A stretch of 63,835 nucleotides of DNA from Actinomadura montaniterrae (GTDB lineage Bacteria; Actinomycetota; Actinomycetes; Streptosporangiales; Streptosporangiaceae). Location: positions 1 through 63,835 of the forward strand of contig NZ_WBMR01000032.1 of NCBI RefSeq assembly GCF_008923365.1. The letters run 5' to 3'. The position numbers were made by a program, and so were the translations under genes. Below are positions 42,147 through 48,756 of this stretch, piece by piece. The notes below the pieces were generated by a model. That model was given only the letters and a program-made list of their open reading frames with translations, ran no database searches and had not been told where the DNA came from. Numbering within the stretch: the stretch's first letter is position 1; each line of letters begins with the position of its first letter.

Positions 42147-42836
42147 ATGAACGCTCCAGCGCCGTACGAGCCGAGGGTCCCGTCCGACAGCATGCCTCCC
42201 GGGCGGGCCGCGCTGAGCGTGACGTGGGCGGCGCTGCCGTTCCTGACGCTCGGGTACGCGACGCCGTTCACGTTCGCGGCGGCGGCGCTGTGGCGGCGCA
42301 GCGCGCACCTGCTGGTGTCGTCGGCGGTCTACATCGGCATCTTCTCGCTGATGCTGTACCTGCTGCCGGACATCGGCAAGCAGGACGGCACGCAGCAGGC
42401 CGTGGGGGTGCTGCTGTTCCTCCTCGCGGTGGTCGGTTGCGGACACGCGTTCCTCATCCGGCGCCGCGTGTTCGACCCGCACGGGCTGGCGGGCATCGAC
42501 AACGAGGCCGTCGTGGAGCGGGTGCGGCGGCAGCGGCTGCTGCGCGAGAAGGCGCGGGAGCTCGCGGCGAGCGACCCGGGCCTCGCCAAGGAGCTCCGGA
42601 TCGGCCGCCCCGACCTGCCGCGCCAGTACCAGGACGGCGGGCTGATCGACGTCAACCACGCGCCGGCGGAGGCGCTGACGCTGCTGCCCGGCATCACCCC
42701 GGAGCTGGCCGGGAAGATCGAGCGGGTGCGATCGGAGACCGGCGGGTTCGTGTCCGCCGAGGAGATGTCGGCGGTGGCGGGCCTGCCGCCGCAGCTGACC
42801 GGCGACCTCGCCGACTACGCCGTCTTCATCCGCTAG
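42147..42836 (+). CDS. Membrane protein with C-terminal helix-hairpin-helix
   Basis: 229 residues. Two to three N-terminal helices (ALPFLTLGYATPFTFAAAAL, LLVSSAVYIGIFSLMLYLL, VGVLLFLLAVVGCGHAFL), a basic linker and a ComEA-like HhH domain (DVNHAPAEALTLLPGITPEL, FVSAEEMSAVAGLPPQLTG). HhH domains bind DNA without sequence specificity; a membrane-anchored one is reminiscent of ComEA or of cell-surface DNA-binding proteins, but no uptake genes are near. It ends with YAVFIR and a TAG, and the sequence after the stop repeats this end in the same frame. Confidence 0.8.
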   Translation: MNAPAPYEPRVPSDSMPPGRAALSVTWAALPFLTLGYATPFTFAAAALWRRSAHLLVSSAVYIGIFSLMLYLLPDIGKQDGTQQAVGVLLFLLAVVGCGHAFLIRRRVFDPHGLAGIDNEAVVERVRRQRLLREKARELAASDPGLAKELRIGRPDLPRQYQDGGLIDVNHAPAEALTLLPGITPELAGKIERVRSETGGFVSAEEMSAVAGLPPQLTGDLADYAVFIR

Positions 42837-42882
42837 CTGTACCCGGCCGTGCTCGCCGCCGCCGGGGCCGTCTTCATCCGCT
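42819..42882 (+). repeat. In-frame duplicate of the HhH gene 3' end
   Basis: GCCGTCTTCATCCGCT occurs at 42819-42834 and 42867-42882, 48 bp apart. Reading on past the first stop TAG gives LYPAVLAAAG, then AVFIR again and a TGA, all in the same frame. Confidence 0.8.
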
Positions 42883-42903
42883 GATCGCGGGTATGTGGCG
42901 GGC

Positions 42904-43941
42904 GTGACGGAGAAGAAGGGCAAGAAGGACGCGCGGAAGGGCGACCGGCTCGCCGAGTACCGCGGCAAGCGCGACCCCCGGAAGACCCCCGAGCCCGTCC
43001 CCGAGGAGAAGGCGCTGCCGCACGGCGACGACGACACGTTCGTCGTCCAGGAGCACCACGCCTCCAGCCTGCACTGGGACCTGCGGTTCGAGCGGGACGG
43101 CGTGCTCGTCTCGTGGGCCGTGCCGAAGGGCCTGCCGTGGAGCCCGAAGACCAACCACCTGGCCGTCCACACCGAGGACCATCCGCTGGAGTACGCGACG
43201 TTCGAGGGCGACATCCCGCAGGACGAGTACGGCGGCGGCACGGTGATGATCTGGGACCGCGGGACGTACGAGACGGAGAAGTGGTCCGAGCGCGAGGTGA
43301 AGGTCGTCATCCACGGCTCGCGGGTGTCGGGCCGGTACGTGCTGTTCAGGACGCGCGGCAAGAACTGGATGATCCACCGGATGGACCCGCCGGCGGACCC
43401 GGACGCCGAGCCGCTGCCGGAGTCGCTGCGCCCGATGCGGCCGGTGCGGCGGGCCCGGCTGCCGCGCGACCAGGACGCGTGGGGGTTCGAGTTCGCGTGG
43501 GGCGGCCGGCGGCTGCTGGCGTACGTGGAGGGCGGCCGGACGCGGTTCACCGACGGCCGGGGCCGCCCGGTGGACGGCCCCGGCGGGCTCGGCTCGCGGC
43601 TCGGCGGCCGGCTCGGCGCGCGCCCGGCGGTGCTGGACGGGGAGCTGGCCGTGCTGGACGGCCGCGAGACCTACATGATCTTCGATGTGCCGCATCTGGA
43701 CGGGCGGCCGCTGCTGGACGTCCCGTACCGGGAGCGCCGCGCCCGGCTGGACGAGCTGGACCTGTCGGGGCCGACGTGGCAGACGGCGCCGTGGTACCCG
43801 GGCGACGGCGACGCGGTGCGGGCGACGGCCGCGGAGCAGGGGCTGCCCGGCGTCCTCGCGAAGCGGCTGGACTCTCCGTACGAGCCGGGCGAGGAGTCCG
43901 GCGCGTGGCGCCTGATCGGGGCGCCGTCGCGCAAGCACTGA
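42904..43941 (+). CDS. LigD-type 3'-phosphoesterase fused to a degenerate ligase domain
   Basis: 345 residues from GTG 42904 (GTG 42895 possible). After a Lys-rich N-terminus, residues ~45-165 form the LigD PE domain, which trims 3'-phosphate or ribonucleotide ends: HHASSLHWDLRFERDG has the His, His, Asp and Arg of the active site and HTEDHPLEYATFEG the second His and Tyr. Residues ~190-345 look like an ATP-dependent ligase core but are degenerate: the ExKWDG lysine motif reads FEFAWGGRR, and the late K-x-K is WRLIG; VLDGELAVLDG and AKRLDSPYEPG remain. Predicted: active phosphoesterase, no ligase activity. No Ku or polymerase gene is nearby. Confidence 0.88.
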   Translation: MTEKKGKKDARKGDRLAEYRGKRDPRKTPEPVPEEKALPHGDDDTFVVQEHHASSLHWDLRFERDGVLVSWAVPKGLPWSPKTNHLAVHTEDHPLEYATFEGDIPQDEYGGGTVMIWDRGTYETEKWSEREVKVVIHGSRVSGRYVLFRTRGKNWMIHRMDPPADPDAEPLPESLRPMRPVRRARLPRDQDAWGFEFAWGGRRLLAYVEGGRTRFTDGRGRPVDGPGGLGSRLGGRLGARPAVLDGELAVLDGRETYMIFDVPHLDGRPLLDVPYRERRARLDELDLSGPTWQTAPWYPGDGDAVRATAAEQGLPGVLAKRLDSPYEPGEESGAWRLIGAPSRKH

Positions 43942-43944
43942 CCC

Positions 43945-44016
43945 CCGGCGGTTCGGTGCGCGGTGCAGCCGGCGGTTCGGTGCGCGGTGCGGCCGGCGGC
44001 TCAGTACGCGACGGTG
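43945..44016. repeat. 24-bp tandem repeat between the phosphoesterase and SDR genes
   Basis: Three units of CCGGCGGTTCGGTGCGCGG... at 43945, 43969 (one mismatch) and 43993 (diverged). The third contains the SDR stop (44001-44003), where the other units read CGA instead of TGA. Confidence 0.82.
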
Positions 44017-44624
44017 ATGCGGCGGCCGATCGCCTCGTTGTTCTCGAGTTCGTCGACGAGCGCGACGGCGTAGTCCTCGGCGCTGATACGGCTGTCGCCG
44101 GCGGCGTCGCGGAGCAGCTGGTCGCCGCCGAGGCGGAAGACCCCGGTCCGCTCGCCGGGCTCGATCACCGCCGCGGGCGAGACGTAGGTCCAGTCGAGGT
44201 CGCCCGCCTCGGCGCGGATGGCGTCGAGCAGGGCGGCGTGGGCCAGCGCCTCGGGCTTGTAGGCCTCGACGAAGCCGGGCTCGTCCACGTGCCGGACGCC
44301 GGGCGCGACCTCCAGGCTGCCCGCGCCGCCGACCACGACCAGCCGCCGGACCCCGGCCCGGCGCACCGCGTCCAGCACGGCGCGGCCCGCCTCCAGCACC
44401 GGCCCCTCCGGGTCGGAGCCGTCGCGGGGCGGCGAGATCGCCACCACCACCGCGTCGTGGCCCTCCGCGAGGGCGGCCACGGCGGCGGCGTCGGCCGCGT
44501 CGGCCTTCCGCGTCCCCTCGTTGCCGCTGCGGGTCACGCCGGTGACCTCGTGGCCGCGCCCGCGCGCCTCGGCGGCGATCCGCCGCCCGATCATCCCGGT
44601 GGCGCCGATCAGCAGAATCTTCAT
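44001..44624 (-). CDS. NAD(P)-binding SDR of the NmrA type
   Basis: 207 residues. Seen: the Rossmann motif KILLIGATGMIGRRIAAEAR, VVVVGGAGSLEVAPGVRHVD and YVSPAAVIEPGERTG, as in small NAD(P)H-binding proteins that pair with HxlR regulators. ATG at 44624 is chosen because AGGAGGACGAC lies right before it; a longer ORF frame runs through the HxlR promoter and is not credible. It is divergent from the HxlR gene with a GTATCC-ATC-GGATAC operator between, so it is the likely target of that regulator, probably in a reactive-carbonyl or quinone response. Confidence 0.86.
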   Translation of the reverse strand: MKILLIGATGMIGRRIAAEARGRGHEVTGVTRSGNEGTRKADAADAAAVAALAEGHDAVVVAISPPRDGSDPEGPVLEAGRAVLDAVRRAGVRRLVVVGGAGSLEVAPGVRHVDEPGFVEAYKPEALAHAALLDAIRAEAGDLDWTYVSPAAVIEPGERTGVFRLGGDQLLRDAAGDSRISAEDYAVALVDELENNEAIGRRITVAY

Positions 44625-44656
44625 GTCGTCCTCCTGGAACTCCGTGCCGAGTGAAG

Positions 44657-44671
44657 GTATCCATCGGATAC
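44657..44671. promoter_or_regulatory. Operator GTATCC-ATC-GGATAC
   Basis: A perfect 6-bp inverted repeat with a 3-bp centre in the 85-bp gap between the divergent SDR and HxlR genes; the likely HxlR binding site. Confidence 0.72.
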
Positions 44672-44709
44672 TGGTTACTTCAACGTGACATTGGTACCCT
44701 CTGGAAACC

Positions 44710-45069
44710 ATGAGAGGCGACGCGTTCGATCCCGGCTGCCCGACCCGGCTCATCCTCGACCGGATCGGCGACAAGTGGTCGGTGCTGGTCGTGCTGAGCC
44801 TCACCGACGGGCCGCGCCGCTTCACCGAGCTCCGCCGCCTGATCGGCGGCGTCACCCCCAAGGTCCTTACCCAGACGCTGCGGGCCATGGAACGCGACGG
44901 CCTGCTCACCCGGCACGTCTTCGCCGAGGTGCCGCCGCGCGTCGAGTACGCGCTGACCCCGCTCGGCCTGTCGCTCGGCAAGCCGATCCAGGCGATCACC
45001 GACTGGGCCGAGGAGAACGTCGAGGCCGTCGTCGCCGCCCGCGCCCGCCACGACGGGCTCCCCGCCTGA
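44710..45069 (+). CDS. HxlR family regulator
   Basis: 119 residues of a winged-helix HxlR protein: IGDKWSVLVVLSLTDGPRRF, TELRRLIGGVTPKVLTQTL and MERDGLLTRHVFAEVPPRVEY, the usual order of HTH and wing. A single Cys near the N-terminus (DPGCPTRL) sits where redox-sensing HxlR/QorR proteins carry theirs, so a thiol-based response to quinones or electrophiles is possible. It is divergent from the SDR at 44001, over a GTATCC-ATC-GGATAC palindrome, and is probably autoregulated. Confidence 0.9.
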   Translation: MRGDAFDPGCPTRLILDRIGDKWSVLVVLSLTDGPRRFTELRRLIGGVTPKVLTQTLRAMERDGLLTRHVFAEVPPRVEYALTPLGLSLGKPIQAITDWAEENVEAVVAARARHDGLPA

Positions 45070-45212
45070 GCGCGGAACCCACGCGCCGCATTCCGCATCA
45101 AAGGGACGTGGCATCCGCTTCGGCGCGCCGCCGCTGAAAACGATCAGTAGCGGGCTAGAGTCCCGCCCTGAACCGGGCGGCGGACGGTGTGCGGAAGGCG
45201 GGGGAACTGCCC

Positions 45213-45929
45213 ATGATGGGGAAGACGCACGCGCTGAGCGGCGCGCTGGCGTGGCTGGCCGCGGTGCCGGTGCTCGGACAGGAGAAGCTGCTCGGCGACT
45301 TCGCGGTGTCGCTGTCGCCCGAGCAGGTCGCGGCGGGCGCGGTGGTCTGCGCGGGCGCGGCGATCCTGCCCGACATCGACCACCACAACGGGCGCATCGC
45401 CAACACCTACGGGCCCATCACCCACCACATGTGCAAGTGGATCGGGAAGATCTCGGGCGGGCACCGGCACGCCACCCACTCGATCCTGTTCGCGGTCGGC
45501 ATCGGCTGGGCGATGGACACCCTCGCCACCCACTACGTGTACGCGTGGTGGGCCTGCCTGTTCATGATCGTCGGGCTGGGGCTGCGCGGCGTCGGCCTCG
45601 ACTTCGAGGGCCGCGAGCCGCAGTCCGCGCTGGCGGACTGCGCGCTGGCGCTGATCGCCGTCTGGCTGATGCACAACATCGACATGAGCTTCGTCGGGTT
45701 CGCGGTCACCCTCGGCTGCCTCGCGCACGTGGCCGGGGACTGCCTCACACCGCGCGGCTGCCCGGTGTTCTGGCCGCTGCCCTGGCGGATCGAGATGCCG
45801 GTGGTCCCCCGCACCAACGGCAAGGTCGAGCACTGGGTCGTCGGGCCGGTGCTGATGCTCGGCATCGCGATCCTCGCGATCCGGTCGGTGCTCGGCGACG
45901 TCGCGACCCGCTGGCTCACCAAGGGCTGA
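45213..45929 (+). CDS. Metal-dependent hydrolase-like membrane protein (DUF457/YdjM)
   Basis: 238 residues. Seen: the YdjM/LexA-binding-type pattern MGKTHALSGALAWLAAVPVL, ILPDIDHHNGRIAN (His and Asp cluster), SGGHRHATHSILFAV and LAHVAGDCLTPRG, with about five hydrophobic segments between. These His/Asp groups mark a putative metal-dependent membrane hydrolase; the substrate is unknown. Start ATG at 45213 has GGGGGAACTG upstream; an earlier GTG (45189) adds eight residues. Its stop shares the TGATCA with the convergent lipoprotein gene, so both end on adjacent bases. Confidence 0.85.
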   Translation: MMGKTHALSGALAWLAAVPVLGQEKLLGDFAVSLSPEQVAAGAVVCAGAAILPDIDHHNGRIANTYGPITHHMCKWIGKISGGHRHATHSILFAVGIGWAMDTLATHYVYAWWACLFMIVGLGLRGVGLDFEGREPQSALADCALALIAVWLMHNIDMSFVGFAVTLGCLAHVAGDCLTPRGCPVFWPLPWRIEMPVVPRTNGKVEHWVVGPVLMLGIAILAIRSVLGDVATRWLTKG

Positions 45930-46469
45930 TCAGCGCAGGTCGGCGAAGTCCCCGCAGTCCAGCGGGACGCGGTCGTGCCCGGACGCCTCGTCGGGCGCCT
46001 CCAGCAGCACCCCCTTCACCCCGGGGACGGCCTGGGCGGTGCAGGCGACCTGCGCGAGCGCCAGCCGCGGCCAGCGCGACCCGGGCCCCGGCCGCAGCCC
46101 CCGCGGACCCGGATCGTCCACCCACACGGTGAGCGTGCCGGGCGGGCCGTCCTGCGTCACGCTGATCTCCTGCGGCCGGACGTCGGTGTACAGCCCGGCG
46201 CGGCGCTCCTCGGAGGTGACGGGGACGCCGAGCTGCGCGAGCGCGAGGTACGGATGGCCCGGCAGCCCCGGGCGGACGGCCGGGTACAGGGCGCGGTCCT
46301 TCACCAGGTAGACGGTGATGGTGGAGGCCCTCCCGTCGGCGACCGGCATGCTGCCCGCGCTGAGCACGCTCGTCGGACGGACGCCGCAGCCCGCCGCCGC
46401 CGCGATCACCGCCGCCGCCGTGGCCGCCATGGCGAGCGCTCGGCCCGCTCGTCCCGATGGCTTCCTCAC
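45930..46469 (-). CDS. GerMN-domain lipoprotein of a two-component operon
   Basis: 179 residues. The N-terminus RKPSGRAGRALAMAATAAAV ends at the lipobox AAGC, so the protein is an exported lipoprotein. A GerMN-type segment follows (ASTITVYLVKDRALYPAV, LALAQLGVPVTSEERRAGLY). The start is the GTG at 46469, which overlaps the kinase stop as GTGA and gives a normal signal; the longer ATG frame upstream is Arg-rich and not credible. An RR-HK-lipoprotein set recalls MtrA-MtrB-LpqB, although this lipoprotein is much shorter than LpqB, so it may tune the kinase. The last bases adjoin the DUF457 stop. Confidence 0.8.
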   Translation of the reverse strand: MRKPSGRAGRALAMAATAAAVIAAAAGCGVRPTSVLSAGSMPVADGRASTITVYLVKDRALYPAVRPGLPGHPYLALAQLGVPVTSEERRAGLYTDVRPQEISVTQDGPPGTLTVWVDDPGPRGLRPGPGSRWPRLALAQVACTAQAVPGVKGVLLEAPDEASGHDRVPLDCGDFADLR

Positions 46470-47986
46470 GCGTCCTCCCCGTCCTCGCTCCCGTCCGCGC
46501 CGCCCTTGCCGTCCCCGCCGTCCTCGTCGCCGTCCTCGTCGTCGTGGCGGGCGGGCAGCCACAGCGTGAACACCGCTCCCCCGTCCGGCCCGTTGGCGGC
46601 CTCCAGCGTCCCGCCGTGCAGGACGGCGTTCTCCTTCGCGATCGACAGCCCGAGCCCGCTGCCCTCGCTGCGGGATCGGGCCGCCTCCGCCTTCACGAAC
46701 CGGTCGAAGACCACGCCGAGCAGGTCGTCCGGTATGCCGGGGCCGCGGTCGGCGACGGTGACCACCACGCCCGGCTCGTCCCGCCGCTCCGGGCCGAAGC
46801 GCAGCGTGACCGGCGGGCCGCCGTGCTTCAGCGCGTTGCCGACCAGGTTCGCCACGATGACGTCGAGCCGGCGCGGGTCCGCCCGGACGAACAGGTCCGC
46901 CGGCCCCTCCACCGCCACCCGGCCCGGCCAGCCGCGCGCCGACAGCGTGCCGGCGACCGCCTCCGCGACGTTCACGTCGTCCAGCACGAGCGCCGCGGCG
47001 CCCGCGTCGAACCGGCTGATCTCGATCAGGTGCTCCACCAGCCCGCCGAGCCGGCGGGTCTCCTCCGCCACCAGCCGCGCCGCGCCCCCGTCGTCCCCCG
47101 CCTCCTCCGCCAGCACGTCCGTCATCGCGATCATCGAGGTCAGCGGCGTGCGCAGCTCGTGCGAGACGTCCGCGACGAACCGCCGGGACGCCGCCTCCAT
47201 CGCGCGCAGCTCCGTCACGGTCCGCTCCAGCGCGGCGGCGGCGTGGTTGTAGGTGTGCGCGAGATCGGCGAGCTCGTCGTGGCCCCGCACCCGGACCCGC
47301 GTCGACAGCCGCCCGTCGCCCAGCGCGCGGGCGGCCGCGCCGAGCCTGCGCACCGGCCGCAGCACCCCGCGGGTCGCGAGCAGCGCGAGCAGCAGCGCCG
47401 CGAGCAGCGCGGCGGCGTCCGCGACGACGAGCGCCCGGGTCAGCGAGCGCAGGTCCGCCGCCTCCCGGGACAGGCTCACCGACACGAACACCATCGGCGG
47501 CGTGGTCCGCTGCGGCTCGTCCACCGTCGTGCTGTAACCGGTCGCGCGGGCGCCGACCAGCAGGTACGGATGCCCCTCCAGCCCCGGACGGGACTTGACC
47601 ACGATCCGCTGGAACACCACGCCGTGCGTCGCCCGGCGCGCGAAGTCCCTGCTCACCGGCACGTCCAGTGAGCCGGGCGGGGGCACCGGGGCGCTCCCGT
47701 CGAGCGGCACGGGCACCGCCACCACCGTCCGCCCCGGCGCGGAGAGCACCCGCTGCACCTGGTCGGCGATGAGCAGCTCGGTGTCGGGCGGCATCTGCTC
47801 CGGGATCTGCTGCGCGAGGGTGTTGCGGATCTGGGTCAGCACCGCGTCCTGCGTCCGCTGCAGCATCACCCGCCGCAGCAGCACGTACGAGATGCCGGAC
47901 GCCAGCACCGACGCCAGCAGCGCCACCACCGTGAACGCGGCGACGAGCCGGATCCGCAGCCCGGTGACCCGCCGCAGCAGCCTCAC
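46466..47986 (-). CDS. Sensor histidine kinase (HisKA type)
   Basis: 506 residues from the GTG at 47986, which overlaps the regulator stop (GTGA). Seen: an N-terminal helix LRIRLVAAFTVVALLASVLA, a ~150-residue outer sensor region, a second helix ALVVADAAALLAALLLALLA, HAMP (RVRGHDELADLAHTYNHAA), the phosphoacceptor VSHELRTPLTSMIAM and the ATP-binding boxes NLVGNALKHGG, DRGPGIPDDLLG and GSGLGLSIAKENAV. A long ORF extension further upstream is a frame artefact. It should phosphorylate the OmpR-type regulator upstream; the acidic tail (DDEDGDEDGGD) is unusual. Confidence 0.93.
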   Translation of the reverse strand: MRLLRRVTGLRIRLVAAFTVVALLASVLASGISYVLLRRVMLQRTQDAVLTQIRNTLAQQIPEQMPPDTELLIADQVQRVLSAPGRTVVAVPVPLDGSAPVPPPGSLDVPVSRDFARRATHGVVFQRIVVKSRPGLEGHPYLLVGARATGYSTTVDEPQRTTPPMVFVSVSLSREAADLRSLTRALVVADAAALLAALLLALLATRGVLRPVRRLGAAARALGDGRLSTRVRVRGHDELADLAHTYNHAAAALERTVTELRAMEAASRRFVADVSHELRTPLTSMIAMTDVLAEEAGDDGGAARLVAEETRRLGGLVEHLIEISRFDAGAAALVLDDVNVAEAVAGTLSARGWPGRVAVEGPADLFVRADPRRLDVIVANLVGNALKHGGPPVTLRFGPERRDEPGVVVTVADRGPGIPDDLLGVVFDRFVKAEAARSRSEGSGLGLSIAKENAVLHGGTLEAANGPDGGAVFTLWLPARHDDEDGDEDGGDGKGGADGSEDGEDA

Positions 47987-48681
47987 GGCGCCGTGAACCG
48001 GTAGCCGAAACCGCGCACGGTCTCGATCAGCCGCGGCTCCGCCGGCTCGTCCTCGATCTTCGCGCGGACCCGCTGCACGCAGGCGTCCACCAGCCGCGAG
48101 TCCCCCGGATAGGTGTGCTCCCACACCTCCGCCAGCAGGTGCTGGCGGGTCAGCGCCTGCCCCGGCCGCCGCGACAGCTCCAGCAGCAGCCGCAGCTCCG
48201 TCGGGGTGAGCCGGACGTCGGTCCCCGCCTTGGTGACCTTCAGCGACGCGCGGTCGATCACGAGGTCGCCGTACGCGGCGATGTCGGCGCGGGTCTCCGC
48301 GCGGCGCAGCACCGCCCGGATCCGCGCGTCCAGCACCCGCGGCTCGACCGGCTTCACCACGTAGTCGTCGGCGCCCGCCTCCAGGCCGAGGACGACGTCC
48401 AGGTCGTCGCCGCGCGCGGTGAGCAGGATCACCGGCAGCGGGTCGCCGCGGCGGATCCGCCGGCACACCTCGATCCCGTCGATGCCCGGCAGCATCACGT
48501 CCAGGATCGCGATCTCCGGGCGGCGGGCGCGCAGCGCCTCCAGGCCGTCCTCCCCGGTGGCGCGCGAGGTTACGCGGTGCCCCTGGCGGGTCAGCGCCAG
48601 CTCCAGCGCGGTCCGCGCCGACGGATCGTCCTCGACAAAGAGAATGCTCGCCACCCCGACATTATTGGGCGGACCGGTCAC
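47983..48681 (-). CDS. OmpR-family response regulator
   Basis: 232 residues from the GTG at 48681 (GTG at 48654 also fits and gives the common ASILFVEDD opening). Seen: the receiver with acidic pair FVEDDPSA, phosphoacceptor AILDVMLPGIDG, Thr in ILLTARGDDLDV and Lys in DDYVVKPVEPR; then the winged DNA-binding domain DVRLTPTELRLLLELSRRPG to RVRAKIEDEPAEPRLIETVRG. It leads an operon with the kinase and a lipoprotein. GGGAGG before 48681 is very close to the GTG, so the exact start is open. Confidence 0.93.
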   Translation of the reverse strand: MTGPPNNVGVASILFVEDDPSARTALELALTRQGHRVTSRATGEDGLEALRARRPEIAILDVMLPGIDGIEVCRRIRRGDPLPVILLTARGDDLDVVLGLEAGADDYVVKPVEPRVLDARIRAVLRRAETRADIAAYGDLVIDRASLKVTKAGTDVRLTPTELRLLLELSRRPGQALTRQHLLAEVWEHTYPGDSRLVDACVQRVRAKIEDEPAEPRLIETVRGFGYRFTAP

Positions 48682-48756
48682 GTCCTCCCACTCATGTCAC
48701 AGGATCCGGACATTCCGCCGACACGGCGATGACGTCCCGCCCGGACGGTGGGGCCC

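Noticed and set aside
44625..45101. Extended N-terminus of the SDR at 44001 through the HxlR gene
   Set aside because: It would read antisense through HxlR and its operator; the ATG at 44624 has a perfect ribosome site.
46563..48466. Overlong frames in front of the kinase and lipoprotein genes
   Set aside because: GTGA overlaps give natural starts, and the extra sequence is low-complexity Arg/Ala.
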